Of a stretch of 64,000 nucleotides of DNA, positions 44,330 through 53,732 are shown piece after piece; within the stretch, counting starts at the first letter, position 1, and each line of letters opens with the position of its first letter. The position numbers were made by a program, and so were the translations under genes. The stretch is from an uncultured Dehalococcoidia bacterium (GTDB taxonomy: Bacteria > Chloroflexota > Dehalococcoidia > Lucifugimonadales > UBA3495). The stretch covers positions 908,880-972,879 of the forward strand of contig CATOSP010000002.1 in the NCBI GenBank assembly GCA_951812625.1. The letters are read 5' to 3'. Under the pieces are notes generated by a model. The model was not told the DNA's origin, searched no databases, and was given only the letters and a program-made list of their open reading frames with translations.

Positions 44330-45210
44330 CGCGGCGCACGCCCAAATCCGTGTTCGCTCAAAATAATCTGTGCTTCTTCGGAGCGAAGAAAGGATACAAA
44401 TTCCGATGCCAATCCCAAGTGCTGCGAGGCCATCATGGCCGCGACCGGGTAGACCGCGACTACGTTGGCATCTCTTGGAATAGGCAGGGTCCTCACATGG
44501 TCCGATACATGGGTTCCGGATACATCCGTGGCGTAGACAAAGCCTGCATCGGCCTCGTCCAAGGCTACTTTATGAACGACGGAGCGGACATTGGATTCCA
44601 TTGATACCACATTCCGCAGGACCCGCTCCGCATACTCCGGCCCAAAAGTCTGGGAGTCAACTGACAGGTTATCGAGGACGAGTCGGGTGTACTTTCCCGC
44701 AGGCACTTCGGGCTGAGCTATCACCACCTTGACCCCGTCCTGTGCCAGGTGCTGGAGACTTATGATGGAAGGGCCCCGACCCGCTTGTCCGGTCGGAATG
44801 ATGACCATCAAGGAATTGGTTGCGAATGGCACTGAGTCCCCCGCGAGGAGACCCGCATCCCGTGCCAGTTGCATCTGCACATCGTCGGCTGAGGCAAACA
44901 CGTCAGCCTGAGCCCCAAACTCCAACTGGGTGCGAAGTCTCTGGGAACCAGAGAAATTGAACTTGACCCGCACACCAGGATACGCTGATTCAAATCGGGC
45001 TCCGATCTCCGTAAATACACCTGACAGGGAACTCGCAGCGAACACCTCCAATTCCCGGGTTTGCTGGTTGATCTGGCCTGCGGGACCGCCGCCACAACCG
45101 ATCAACGTCAGCACTGCGAACGGCGCGAGGATCAGCCAAACGGCAAGACGACGACACAGAGAGGCAAATTCTTGGCGGATGGTCAAGGAGGCCAGGACGC
45201 AATTGCCCAA
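44326..45210 (-). CDS. modA: Molybdate-binding lipoprotein
   Basis: A periplasmic-binding protein of about 294 residues with a lipobox (LTLIGCGG) and the ModA opening VFAASSLSGVFTEIGARFE, followed by FNFSGSQRLRTQLEFGAQADVFASAD. It captures molybdate or tungstate outside the membrane. The start is uncertain: the frame opens with TTG at 45210, and no ATG with a good ribosome site is in frame before the signal peptide. First gene of modABC. Confidence 0.9.
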   Translation of the reverse strand: MGNCVLASLTIRQEFASLCRRLAVWLILAPFAVLTLIGCGGGPAGQINQQTRELEVFAASSLSGVFTEIGARFESAYPGVRVKFNFSGSQRLRTQLEFGAQADVFASADDVQMQLARDAGLLAGDSVPFATNSLMVIIPTGQAGRGPSIISLQHLAQDGVKVVIAQPEVPAGKYTRLVLDNLSVDSQTFGPEYAERVLRNVVSMESNVRSVVHKVALDEADAGFVYATDVSGTHVSDHVRTLPIPRDANVVAVYPVAAMMASQHLGLASEFVSFLRSEEAQIILSEHGFGRAPR

Positions 45211-45273
45211 GTCATGGACGGAACGATGAGTCAGGCCTGGGGCTGTTTTCAGGTTCTCCGAACAGCATCGGGC

Positions 45274-45303
45274 ATTATAACATCAAGAAAAAGGAAGAGT
45301 GAA
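45274..45303 (-). promoter_or_regulatory. Candidate promoter for modABC
   Basis: On the minus strand TTCACT and a consensus TATAAT are separated by 18 bases, about 65 bases upstream of modA. Confidence 0.45.
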
Positions 45304-45371
45304 GATTCGTTAAGGCACGGATTGAGACGTTCTTGACCGTTCGGCGGGACATAGGCCGGTCGGATGCCTGC

Positions 45372-45400
45372 TTGACTGAATGGCGGGGCTGATGTGTAAT
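45372..45400 (+). promoter_or_regulatory. Candidate promoter for the Lin0512-family gene
   Basis: TTGACT (45372-45377) and TGTAAT (45395-45400) are separated by 17 bases. The leader of about 118 bases ends with a CTGCGG/CCGCAG hairpin (45490-45505) just upstream of the ribosome site. The 314-base divergent gap between modA and this gene holds no other recognisable gene. Confidence 0.5.
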
Positions 45401-45524
45401 GAGCCTCGCTGAAAGGCTGCGGGGTTCGGGTTGCGGGACAGAGTTGCCCGGCGAAATTGTGTCGCGGTTCTTTTCATGCACGAAATAGACTGCGGTTGTC
45501 CGCAGCAAAGAGGGGTAGATTACT

Positions 45525-45869
45525 ATGGCTTTAGTTCGATGCGTTATGGAGATGGGAATGGGAGTGGACGTCCACGGCCGCGACTACACGAACGCCGCAA
45601 AGAGGGCCGTGTTCGATGCCATCCACCACAGCAGTCTGGGATTTCAGCGCCTGCTCGGCAAGTCTGCTGACGATATGCAGGTCGAAGTTACAATCGGCGT
45701 TCCACAGCCCGACCAGGTTGACGGGGGCGAAGTGGTAAAGGTCTTGCCTCACGGCACCGCCAACTGCAAGGCTGTGTTGGGCGGTCTGGAGATCCCCAAC
45801 GAGGACGGCTCCGACGCCATGGTTATCGCCAACGCCGCCGTGGTAGTGCTCTTCGACGACGGAAAGTAG
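45525..45869 (+). CDS. Lin0512-family conserved hypothetical protein
   Basis: A 114-residue protein that matches the Lin0512 family by its opening (MALVRCVMEMGMGVDVHGRD), the TNAAKRAVFDAIHHSSL helix and the C-terminal NAAVVVLFDDG. Members are short alpha/beta proteins without a firm function. The GTANCK segment holds a conserved cysteine. It is monocistronic, with its own promoter and a terminator after it. Cytoplasmic; role unknown. Confidence 0.8.
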   Translation: MALVRCVMEMGMGVDVHGRDYTNAAKRAVFDAIHHSSLGFQRLLGKSADDMQVEVTIGVPQPDQVDGGEVVKVLPHGTANCKAVLGGLEIPNEDGSDAMVIANAAVVVLFDDGK

Positions 45870-45970
45870 GCGTGACCTGACGCGTCACTCTCGAAGGAGA
45901 GACGGCGATAACGCGGAGCCGAAACATCTTCCGGATACCGAGAGTACTGCCACCAGCGGCCGACCAATGA

Positions 45971-45999
45971 GAAAGCCCCGGTTGTATGCCGGGGCTTTC
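45971..45999. terminator. Bidirectional terminator
   Basis: GAAAGCCCCGG (45971-45981) pairs perfectly with CCGGGGCTTTC (45989-45999) around a seven-base loop, between the Lin0512 gene and the convergent small gene at 46076. The A/T-rich stem base gives short T or A runs on both sides, as in a bidirectional intrinsic terminator. Confidence 0.75.
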
Positions 46000-46075
46000 C
46001 AAATTATAGGTTGGTGAAACTGCGGCTGAACCCAGATACACGGAACCGACTGAGATCCGTAAGAAGCGAGGCAGT

Positions 46076-46321
46076 CTATTCGTGCGCGTCCGGCGCTCGG
46101 GTGCCCAATACCTTGTCACCCTTCCTGAATATGCACTTGCGGATGTTGAACTCCAACTCTGTGGGATCGTCAACATTAGGATAGCGCGCCTGCGCCTCCG
46201 GACTCCGCAAGTACTCGTACATTTTTTCCAAGACCTCGTCTTCCGAGCCTCCCGTGATGACGGTCTTGTCTCGGGAGTCGGAGAGGAAGTTGCTGGGCCT
46301 GGCGTAATAGACGTCTGGCAT
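46076..46321 (-). CDS. Small hypothetical protein
   Basis: An 81-residue acidic/basic soluble protein (MPDVYYARPSNFLSDSRDKT...) with an excellent AGGAGGAG ribosome site four to ten bases before its ATG. Contains a short helix DEVLEKMYEYLRSPEAQARY and a single Cys (RKCIFRKGD). No family recognised. The strong ribosome site and terminator placement support a real gene. Confidence 0.7.
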   Translation of the reverse strand: MPDVYYARPSNFLSDSRDKTVITGGSEDEVLEKMYEYLRSPEAQARYPNVDDPTELEFNIRKCIFRKGDKVLGTRAPDAHE

Positions 46322-46479
46322 TTTCTCCTCCTTTTTCGACAGGGTCGCCCACTGTTGGGCCGCACCTGCCTAAAGTCCGACACAATTATACTCTATTACC
46401 GGATTACCGCAATACTGGCCCTGCGCTCTTTACCACGCGCCGAAAATCCGGCGCAGACCCTGGAGCCGGTGAATCTTAC

Positions 46480-48072
46480 CTACAGCTCGTCCTCTGGCTT
46501 ACCCCAGCCTCCTCCGCCGGGGGTCCGGATACTCAGCACGTCCCCCGTTCCCACGTCCATCGTTTCTTTGCCAGACAGGTGGACTTCCTCGTAGCCTCCC
46601 CGAAGCAGAATGTTCTCTCCCGGTTCTCCATGGTGGCCGCCATGGTAACCTGGAGGTGGAATCTTCCTTCGCTCCGACAGGATGGTTACGCGGGCCGGGG
46701 TGAGAAACTCCACATCCCTTACCAGACCGTCCCCACCGGTGTGGCGCCCCCTGCCCCCGGACCCCCGGCGAAGTGCGTAGCGTTTCATGCGCAGTGGGAA
46801 TGCAAACTCCAAAGCTTCAATGGGAGTGTTCATCGTGTTGGTCATGTGTACCTGGATGCCGGAGACGCCGTCTTTGGTCGGTCTGGCTCCCATGCCACCG
46901 CCTATGGTCTCGTAGTAGACGAAGGGTTTGTTGCGCTCCAGGTCATGTCCGCCAATCAACAGGTTGTTCATGGTGCCCTGGCTTGCCGCTGGTACCAACT
47001 CCGGCAAGGCCTGGGCCATTGCCGACAGCAGAACGTCGGTGATTCGCTGTGAGGTCTCAACGTTGCCGCCCGCCACCCCTCGATGCGGTTCCGGGTTCAC
47101 CAAGGTCCCCCTCGGTGTGATAATGGTAACCGGACGCAGGCAGCCCTGGTTGGCTGGAGCGTCATCCCCAACGATGCACCGTACCACGTACAGGCAGGCC
47201 GATACCGTAACGGCCTGAGGGGCGTTGATGCACCCGGGCCGTTGGGGAGACGTTCCGGTGAAATCGACCGTCAGCCCGTCTCCGTCTACCGTGATCGTTA
47301 CCGAAATAGGGACTGGCTGATCGCTTTGTCCATCATCGTCCATGTAGTCGGTCAGGGTGTACACTCCGTCTGGAATGCCCTCAATGGCGCTGCGGGTCAC
47401 ACGTTCCGAGTAGACCAGCAAGGCCTCCATGTGCTCCCAGGTCTCGGACAGCCCGTAGCGTTCCACGATTTCGCCAAGCCGCCGCTCGCCAACACGGATA
47501 GACGCGATCTGGGCGGTCAGGTCCCCCTTGCGCTCGTCAGCGGTACGCGAGTTCCTGCAGATGAGTTGGATCACCTCTTGGTTCAGCCTGCCTCCCCGGG
47601 CCAGCTTGATCGGTGGGATGATCGTGCCTTCTTGGTACAACTCGGTGGACAGAGGCAGTGAACCTGGTGTCATACCCCCTACATCGGCGTGATGGCCTCT
47701 GTTGGATACAAACCCCACGAGTTGCTTGCCGTCAGTCTCGTTGGAGTAGACCGGTGCTACCAGTGTGATGTCCGGCAGGTGAGTCCCACCGAGGTAGGGG
47801 TCGTTGAGGATAACTATATCTCCGGGACGCAGCCCTGAAGGAAAAGACTCCAACGCGGCCAACACCGATGCGGGCATGGCCCCCAGGTGGACCGGCTGAT
47901 GGGCGGCTTGCGCCACCATCTGGCCTTGTGGGTCGAACACCGCGCAGGAAAAGTCGCGCCGCTCCTTGATGTTGGGAGAGTACGATGTCCGTTGAAGGGC
48001 GACACCCATCTCTTCTGCCACCGAGATGAACAAATTCTTGAAAACTTCCAGGCTGATTGGGTCAACCGCCAT
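46480..48072 (-). CDS. hyuB: Hydantoinase B/oxoprolinase family protein
   Basis: A 530-residue HyuB subunit: [23 protein letters not shown] at the start, [31 protein letters not shown] and the C-terminal [20 protein letters not shown] region are all family hallmarks. Together with HyuA it forms an ATP-dependent amidohydrolase or carboxylase (hydantoinase, 5-oxoprolinase or acetone/acetophenone carboxylase type). HyuA lies 1.8 kb upstream in the same direction, separated by a PIG-L deacetylase and a methyltransferase. Substrate unknown. Confidence 0.93.
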   Translation of the reverse strand: MAVDPISLEVFKNLFISVAEEMGVALQRTSYSPNIKERRDFSCAVFDPQGQMVAQAAHQPVHLGAMPASVLAALESFPSGLRPGDIVILNDPYLGGTHLPDITLVAPVYSNETDGKQLVGFVSNRGHHADVGGMTPGSLPLSTELYQEGTIIPPIKLARGGRLNQEVIQLICRNSRTADERKGDLTAQIASIRVGERRLGEIVERYGLSETWEHMEALLVYSERVTRSAIEGIPDGVYTLTDYMDDDGQSDQPVPISVTITVDGDGLTVDFTGTSPQRPGCINAPQAVTVSACLYVVRCIVGDDAPANQGCLRPVTIITPRGTLVNPEPHRGVAGGNVETSQRITDVLLSAMAQALPELVPAASQGTMNNLLIGGHDLERNKPFVYYETIGGGMGARPTKDGVSGIQVHMTNTMNTPIEALEFAFPLRMKRYALRRGSGGRGRHTGGDGLVRDVEFLTPARVTILSERRKIPPPGYHGGHHGEPGENILLRGGYEEVHLSGKETMDVGTGDVLSIRTPGGGGWGKPEDEL

Positions 48073-48147
48073 CGGACACCTCAGTAAAACTTCGGATAAA
48101 ACTCTGGATAAGGAGGCCCGGACGCACTGCGAATGACTTCCCGGAAG

Positions 48148-48990
48148 TCATACCAAGCCGGTCAGAATATCCTCGTCGCTAGCGGCGCCTTCTGGGTAAG
48201 CCAGGGTGAAGTACTCCGTGCTCATGTTCTCCCGCATCAAATCCTGTGGTAGCTGTGAGAACGGTCCAGTCGGGTCTATCTGCGTCCGATGGCACTCCAG
48301 GGACGCTATCTTGGTGTCCACGTATGCCGCGACGTTCAGCGTGGTCGTAACCGCATCATCCGGTGAGCCGACAGTATCCACCAATTCGCTGGCGAAGGGC
48401 GGCGTGATTCCGGCCTCCAGCATCTGCTGCCACATGCGATTAAAGGCGCTGCGAGGAAAACAGACGTAATAGAGCAGCGTCTGACCAGCATCGCCGGACT
48501 CGATGGCCTGCTGAAAAGCCCTAGTTGTCAGGTCGTAGACGGCCACGTGATCAGGATGCCCGTAGCCCCCGGTAGGGTCGTGGGTAAGCAGGACACTAGG
48601 CTGAACCTCATTGATAACGTCAGTCAGCCTTCCGACTACTGAGTCCGGACGGGCCTGGCAGAGAGCATCAGGGTGGTTATTGTCCTCGGTACCCGCCATG
48701 CCTGAGTCCCGATACCCTAGGAAGCGCACGTCAGGCACTCCGGTAATCCGCATTGCGCTCCTCAATTCCTCCTGCCTCACGTGGGCCAAGGTTTCGGGAG
48801 TCGCCAAGGACGGGTCACTTATCTCGCCAACGTCCCCGTTGGTGGCACAGACTAAGGTAACGTGCGCTCCGCGCGCTACCAACATCGCCAGAGTACCCCC
48901 GCATCCGAAACCCTCATCGTCGGGATGGGCAAACACGGCCAATACGCGGAGGTCGGAGAGGTCGGAGAGGTCGGCGGGAGTCTCAGTCAT
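48148..48990 (-). CDS. PIG-L (LmbE-like) deacetylase
   Basis: A 280-residue zinc-dependent deacetylase. The metal/catalytic motif AHPDDEGFGCGGTLA is near residue 16 and the third histidine lies in GGYGHPDHVAVY. Family members remove acetyl groups from N-acetylglucosaminyl compounds or related amides, as in mycothiol and bacillithiol synthesis. The N-terminus carries a short repeat (DLSDLSDLR) from a 12-base duplication. It lies inside the hydantoinase cluster, so its substrate may be a pathway intermediate. Confidence 0.88.
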   Translation of the reverse strand: MTETPADLSDLSDLRVLAVFAHPDDEGFGCGGTLAMLVARGAHVTLVCATNGDVGEISDPSLATPETLAHVRQEELRSAMRITGVPDVRFLGYRDSGMAGTEDNNHPDALCQARPDSVVGRLTDVINEVQPSVLLTHDPTGGYGHPDHVAVYDLTTRAFQQAIESGDAGQTLLYYVCFPRSAFNRMWQQMLEAGITPPFASELVDTVGSPDDAVTTTLNVAAYVDTKIASLECHRTQIDPTGPFSQLPQDLMRENMSTEYFTLAYPEGAASDEDILTGLV

Positions 48991-49052
48991 CGAGTGTCAC
49001 TCCAGGTCCAAAAGCCGTGGGGGTAGGGTAATCGGAGCCTCTGTGAATGTTG

Positions 49053-49883
49053 TTACGCTCTGTCTTGGTTAGGGCGCCATGAGACCAACACCTGATGTAG
49101 CGGTTCGGCGTCCTTGAGCATCCACCGCCCGTCTTCTTCCTCCAGCACATCACTCAAGGTGTCCTCCAGGCGTGACGCGGCGGGGCTACCCGGTTCCACG
49201 TACAGTCGTCCACCGAGTTGCTCCAGCGCCCGTTCAACGTTGTCGAACCCCATCCGGTCTCCTGGTTCCATGTGTTCGAGAGTTGGGTGAATCCCAAGGT
49301 CTGTCAGCGCATCGCATAACTGTGGCAGGCTTGGCAGAGGCAGCCGTTCCTCGCCGTGGACCAGTTTCCAAAGTGGGTATATCGTACTCTGTGGGGATTG
49401 GTTGTACACGACCACCACAACTTGACGTCGGGCATGTCCGTTCAGCTTCTTCAGGAAACCGGCAATATCCCGGATTGTGTAGACCACATGTGCGCAGATA
49501 ATGACGTCTCCGGGGGCTATCACCGCCTCCTCCCATGAGGAATGGACCAGCGTGACGTTGCTTATGCCGGATTCAGTCGCTTGGTCAGTCAGCACTGCAG
49601 CCATACTTTCGGACGGTTCCACGGCAAAAACCTTGGCGCAGCGCATGGCCAGAGGCAATGCCAGCCTTCCGCCTCCTGCACCCACGTCTATAAGGGTGTC
49701 TCTCGCCTCTACGAAGCTGTAAAGCCGTTCGAGAAGGGGGTCACCCGTACGGAAGGGGTCGGCCCGAAACGCCTCGGCGCGGCCCTGCCAAAAGTCAGCG
49801 GGAGGCGGAACGCCAGCGCGCATTCGTTCCGACTGTGCGTGCTCGGCCTCCACCATACGGTGCCATTGTTGAGAGGCCAACAC
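49053..49883 (-). CDS. Class I SAM-dependent methyltransferase
   Basis: A 276-residue protein with the SAM motif LIDVGAGGGRLALPLA near residue 60, an acidic residue at the next strand (VFAVEPSESMAAVL) and DVIICAHVVYTI as motif IV. It starts three bases after hyuA ends, so it is translationally coupled to it. The N-terminal helical region (HAQSERMRAG) suits a small-molecule methyltransferase. Substrate unknown. Confidence 0.85.
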   Translation of the reverse strand: MLASQQWHRMVEAEHAQSERMRAGVPPPADFWQGRAEAFRADPFRTGDPLLERLYSFVEARDTLIDVGAGGGRLALPLAMRCAKVFAVEPSESMAAVLTDQATESGISNVTLVHSSWEEAVIAPGDVIICAHVVYTIRDIAGFLKKLNGHARRQVVVVVYNQSPQSTIYPLWKLVHGEERLPLPSLPQLCDALTDLGIHPTLEHMEPGDRMGFDNVERALEQLGGRLYVEPGSPAASRLEDTLSDVLEEEDGRWMLKDAEPLHQVLVSWRPNQDRA

Positions 49884-49885
49884 CG

Positions 49886-51925
49886 CTACGACGCTCCCGG
49901 TTCCAGTAAGAAGTTTCCCAGGGGATCAATTGCTCCCTTCCACCCTGGCGGCACCACTGTGGTAGTGTCCATCTGGAGTACGATGGCCGGTCCGATGATG
50001 CGGTTGCCCGGCTCCAGCAAATCCCGCTGGTAAAGGGGTGTCAAACTCGGTCCGGCAGGGAACACGACCTCGGCCTCTCCTGACCTAGCCGCAGACGAGT
50101 CTGGACCGGATTCGGAGGCACGAACTACACTGGGCTTGTCCAGCAGCAACTCCAGCTTGAGCCGCAGGTTGACCACTTCAACGGGCTCACCTCTGTCGGA
50201 ATATCCGAACCGTTGCAGGTGCGCCTGGTGGAACCTGTTGGCAATGGTTCGGCGCATCCGGTCAGTGTCCTGCCTACGAGATGGAGCGGGATGATCGATG
50301 GTCAACTCGAACGACTGGCCAAGGTAACGCACGTCGAGGAAGCGCCGCGCGGTCATTCTCTCGACAGGCAAGCCTTCCTGGCGAAGCTCCTCCCGGGCCA
50401 ACAACTCCATGCCGTGGAACTCTTCCTCCACGCGGTCCCGGGTCAGGTCGTCTCCCCTCATCATGACAGTCCGGGAGTAGTCTTTCACGACGTCGGCAAT
50501 GGCCACGCCGAGGGCGGACAAGATCCCCGGCCGGGTCGGCACCAGCACCCTTGGTATGCCCAACTCTTGAGCCAATTCACAGCAATGCATCGGACCTGCG
50601 CCACCGAATGGCACCAGGGTGAACGCCCGCGGGTCGTATCCCCGCTCAAGGGAGATAGCGCGTATGGCCCGCTCCATGTTGGCGTTGACCACGCGGATAA
50701 TGCCCAGGGCAGCTTCCCTTGTACCCAGCCCGACCTGAGAAGCAAGGTTGGCAATTAGCCCTTCCGCCCGATCCCGGTCCAGGGTCAGCCGTCCTCCAAG
50801 GAACTGTTCGGGGAGCAAGCGTCCCAGGACCAGATTGGCGTCGGTCACGGTAATCTGGTCCCCCTTGCCGTAGCAAGCAGGTCCGGGGTCGGCCCCCGCC
50901 GACTGGGGCCCGACCACCAGCGCTCCGCCGCTGTCCACGCGGGCTATGGAACCGCCTCCTGCCCCGACTGTGTGAATCTCTATCATCGGCACGCCGATAG
51001 GGTATCCCCCTACGTTGGAGCTGGTTGTCTCCTTGATGCGTTCCGGGCACAGGGATACATCCGTAGAAGTGCCGCCCATGTCCAGTGTGATGATGTCGGG
51101 GTAGCCTGCTTGCACCCCTGTATAGAATGCCCCGACAACTCCCCCGGCTGGCCCACTAAGAATGGTGCGCACTGGTTGTTCCGCTGCCATTCCTGCGGTG
51201 ATGCTGCCCCCGGACGACTGCATTATCCGCAGTCCCTTGCCCAGGGACTCTTCAAGGCCGCCCAGGTAGCTAGCCATCAGCCTGCCGACGTAGGAATTGA
51301 CTACGACGGTGCTGGTGCGCTCATATTCCCGGAACTCCGGGAGGATATGGCTGGAAACGGACACAAAGGGCGGGTTCGGAAGCCCCTTGAGAGCCTCCAG
51401 CACCGTCTCTTCATGAGCAGGGTTAAGGAAGGAGAAGAGGAACGACACAGCTACTGCGTCCACCCCCGACTCTTCCACCAGCTTGACCAAGGCCTCGATT
51501 GCGCCAGAAGTCAGGTCTTCGATGATCACCCCGTTATGGTCAACCCGCTCCGGCAGGCCGAACCGCAACTCCCACGGTGCGAGTGCCGGAGGCCGCTCCA
51601 AATTGAAATCGTACAGATCAGCCCGGCTCTGACGCCCGATCTCAAGAACGTCTTCGAACCCCATCGTAGTCACCAGTGCGGTTCGGCCACCCTTGCCCTC
51701 CAGTAGCGCATTGGTGGCCACTGTTGACCCGTGGACAAAGTCCACACCTGAGAAACCGTCGCCGCTGGTGTGTTCAGGGAGCGACTCCAATACCCCATTG
51801 AGTATACCCACCGACGGGTCTTGGGGGGTGGACGGCAGCTTGTGGACGCGAAGCTGGCCGTCCTCCAGCACCGCGATGTCGGTGAAAGTGCCGCCTACGT
51901 CTATGCCGACCACCGCCCTAGCCAT
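49886..51925 (-). CDS. hyuA: Hydantoinase/oxoprolinase family protein HyuA
   Basis: A 679-residue HyuA subunit from ATG 51925 (MARAVVGIDVGGTFTDIAVL); the longer frame would need a TTG start. The N-terminal actin-like ATP-binding fold shows GIDVGGTFTD, HGSTVATNALLEGKGG and the LDMGGTSTDVSL motif near residue 285, with GAGGGSIA after it. HyuA phosphorylates the substrate for cleavage or carboxylation with HyuB. It overlaps the macro-domain gene by eight bases. Confidence 0.93.
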   Translation of the reverse strand: MARAVVGIDVGGTFTDIAVLEDGQLRVHKLPSTPQDPSVGILNGVLESLPEHTSGDGFSGVDFVHGSTVATNALLEGKGGRTALVTTMGFEDVLEIGRQSRADLYDFNLERPPALAPWELRFGLPERVDHNGVIIEDLTSGAIEALVKLVEESGVDAVAVSFLFSFLNPAHEETVLEALKGLPNPPFVSVSSHILPEFREYERTSTVVVNSYVGRLMASYLGGLEESLGKGLRIMQSSGGSITAGMAAEQPVRTILSGPAGGVVGAFYTGVQAGYPDIITLDMGGTSTDVSLCPERIKETTSSNVGGYPIGVPMIEIHTVGAGGGSIARVDSGGALVVGPQSAGADPGPACYGKGDQITVTDANLVLGRLLPEQFLGGRLTLDRDRAEGLIANLASQVGLGTREAALGIIRVVNANMERAIRAISLERGYDPRAFTLVPFGGAGPMHCCELAQELGIPRVLVPTRPGILSALGVAIADVVKDYSRTVMMRGDDLTRDRVEEEFHGMELLAREELRQEGLPVERMTARRFLDVRYLGQSFELTIDHPAPSRRQDTDRMRRTIANRFHQAHLQRFGYSDRGEPVEVVNLRLKLELLLDKPSVVRASESGPDSSAARSGEAEVVFPAGPSLTPLYQRDLLEPGNRIIGPAIVLQMDTTTVVPPGWKGAIDPLGNFLLEPGAS

Positions 51926-52457
51926 GTCGGACCAGCTCTCCGTCAAGTTCCGGTTGGGTTATACCGGCCTCGTAGTCATCGGTTGCCTCGTCACTGAAGC
52001 AAACGAACACCACCCTAGCCATGTTCGAATTCGACTCCAGGAAACTGGCCACCTCGGTAACCGTTATGTAGGTGGTTTCATAAACGGGAAACTCGTATGC
52101 CCCAGTACTGATGGCGGGGAATCCCGAGCTACGGACAGAATGCAGCACCGCCAAATCCAGGCACCTGCGATAGCAACTCGCCACCAGTTCGCGTTCTCCA
52201 TTGGCCCCCCCGGACCAGACCGGCCCCACAGTGTGGGTGACCCAACGGGCGGGAAGACCGTAACCGCCAGTTACCCTGGCGTCACCTATAGCGCAGCCGC
52301 CCAGGATTCCACATTCACACATCAATCCCGGGCCAGCTGAACAGTGAATCGCGCCGTCAACACCGTCTCCCCTGAGAAGACTAATATTGGCGGCGTTCGC
52401 GACGGCGCGTACGTGCCGTTGTGTGATGTCGCCCTTGACGACATCAATTCTGTTCAT
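51918..52457 (-). CDS. Macro-domain protein
   Basis: A 179-residue macro domain. It shows the strand-helix VKGDITQRHVRAVANAAN, GDGVDGAIHCSAGP for ADP-ribose binding, GYGLPARWVTHTVGP and FPAISTGAYEFP. Such proteins hydrolyse O-acetyl-ADP-ribose or remove ADP-ribose from proteins and nucleic acids. It overlaps hyuA by eight bases and follows alaX by 65 bases, an unusual operon setting. Typical bacterial length. Confidence 0.92.
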   Translation of the reverse strand: MNRIDVVKGDITQRHVRAVANAANISLLRGDGVDGAIHCSAGPGLMCECGILGGCAIGDARVTGGYGLPARWVTHTVGPVWSGGANGERELVASCYRRCLDLAVLHSVRSSGFPAISTGAYEFPVYETTYITVTEVASFLESNSNMARVVFVCFSDEATDDYEAGITQPELDGELVRHG

Positions 52458-52522
52458 AAGATATAACCCGTTGCTGCATGGGCGGAGTTAACATTACTGG
52501 GGATCATGCATCGAGAAAGTGC

Positions 52523-53230
52523 TTACGCCAACGCGATGCGTAGTCTCTTGTTTATCCTGCCCTTGCTCTCGTGACCTACGACCTTGATTGCGCCAACCTC
52601 ATTAGTGTTCGCGACGTGCGTGCCGCCGTCCGCCTGCAAATCCAGGCCGCTGATGTCGATGGTTCGAACCTCTCGTATGTTGGCCGGGAGTAGGTTTATC
52701 TTGGTGCGTATCAGGTCAGGAATTTGCTCCGCTTCCTCCCGGGAAACGTGATTGACCAGTACATCACGTGCCGCCGCGACTTCGGAGTTGATTCGCTCCT
52801 CAATCTCCTGGGCGAACTCGGCGCTCATCTGGTCAAGCTCGAAGTCCATCCTGGCCTCGCCGGGCCGCATGTCGCCCCCGGTGACCAACGCTCCGTAGTC
52901 CCTCCAGACCACACCGCACAGGATGTGCAGCGCTGTGTGGGTACGCATCAATTGGTAGCGGCGTTCCCAGTCGACCCGACCAGTGACGGCTATACCCGCA
53001 CGTGGCACAGGGCCATCGATCTGGTGCATCACCTTGCCTCCACTGCTCCCAACACGGGTAACCGGGTATTCGAGCCCTCCCGCGAGGATGACCCCGGCGT
53101 CGTGGGGTTGGCCTCCGCCCCCAGGATAGAAAGCGGTGCGGTCAAGTTCCACGCTGTTCTCTACAGCATTCACCACCACAGCGTCGAATTCCCTAATGTA
53201 GCTGTTGTGGTGGAAGAGGAGGTCTGTCAT
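52523..53230 (-). CDS. alaX: Alanyl-tRNA editing protein AlaX (medium form)
   Basis: A 235-residue free-standing AlaRS editing domain. The first zinc motif HTALHILCG is kept. The second reads ADGGTHVANTNEVG, with Asp where many relatives have Cys before GGTH. The N-terminal glycine-rich strap FYPGGGGQPHDAG is also typical. AlaX hydrolyses Ser- or Gly-tRNA(Ala). First gene of the alaX-macro-hyuA-methyltransferase run. Confidence 0.9.
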   Translation of the reverse strand: MTDLLFHHNSYIREFDAVVVNAVENSVELDRTAFYPGGGGQPHDAGVILAGGLEYPVTRVGSSGGKVMHQIDGPVPRAGIAVTGRVDWERRYQLMRTHTALHILCGVVWRDYGALVTGGDMRPGEARMDFELDQMSAEFAQEIEERINSEVAAARDVLVNHVSREEAEQIPDLIRTKINLLPANIREVRTIDISGLDLQADGGTHVANTNEVGAIKVVGHESKGRINKRLRIALA

Positions 53231-53458
53231 TCTGGTCCCCTACAGTGTTGCGCAGTGTGCCCGAGGCGTCACGGCAGACCGGAGATACCCTAGGCCATTA
53301 TAGCAAACCGACGGTGACCGGTGGTTAGTCACTACCAAGGCGGTGGAGATCTGTTCTGGGTGGCCTCGATAACCGACACCTGCCCGTTCTCACGCTCAGC
53401 CGTACCAATCTCCCCAGCAGGTGAAACTTTCTCGCGGGCTTCGGTTGGGGTTGACCGG

Positions 53459-53478
53459 AAATGTCCGGGAAAGCAAAA
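53459..53478 (+). repeat. Dispersed intergenic repeat, second copy
   Basis: AAATGTCCGGGAAAGCAAAA differs at one position from the minus strand of 6172-6191. It is preceded by GACCGG, echoing the CCGGTC core of the paired repeats near 14 kb. Confidence 0.6.
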
Positions 53479-53609
53479 AACTCCTATGCCCGACTGAGCA
53501 GGAACACACTCCGCCTTCGCCAACTAGCCGACGTGAAATAGAACGCCGCCTTGGCATGGCCGTTGGGTCGATGTCGGCGCATTTTCCTGTAACGGAAAGT
53601 TGCGGCACA

Positions 53610-53639
53610 TTGTAAACGAGTCGGTGAAGGTGCCATAAT
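53610..53639 (+). promoter_or_regulatory. Candidate promoter for dnaN
   Basis: TTGTAA (53610-53615) and CATAAT (53634-53639) are separated by 18 bases, about 95 bases before the dnaN ATG. Confidence 0.45.
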
Positions 53640-53732
53640 ACCATACACATTCGGCGTCGCCCCGGTTACTCGACACTTCGGTTTGTGCTGCTTTCAGGGC
53701 TGCGTCACACTCTCAAAACAGGTGGCCGGAAC

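Larger units (their letters stand above)
53231..53732. other. Divergent intergenic region before dnaN
   Basis: About 500 bases between alaX and dnaN. It holds one copy of the dispersed repeat (53459-53478) and a dnaN promoter. No tRNA, DnaA-box cluster or convincing gene was seen. Confidence 0.6.

Noticed and set aside
53231-53732. Possible replication origin upstream of dnaN
   Set aside because: No cluster of TTATCCACA-like DnaA boxes, no dnaA or recF neighbour, and no AT-rich unwinding element were seen.
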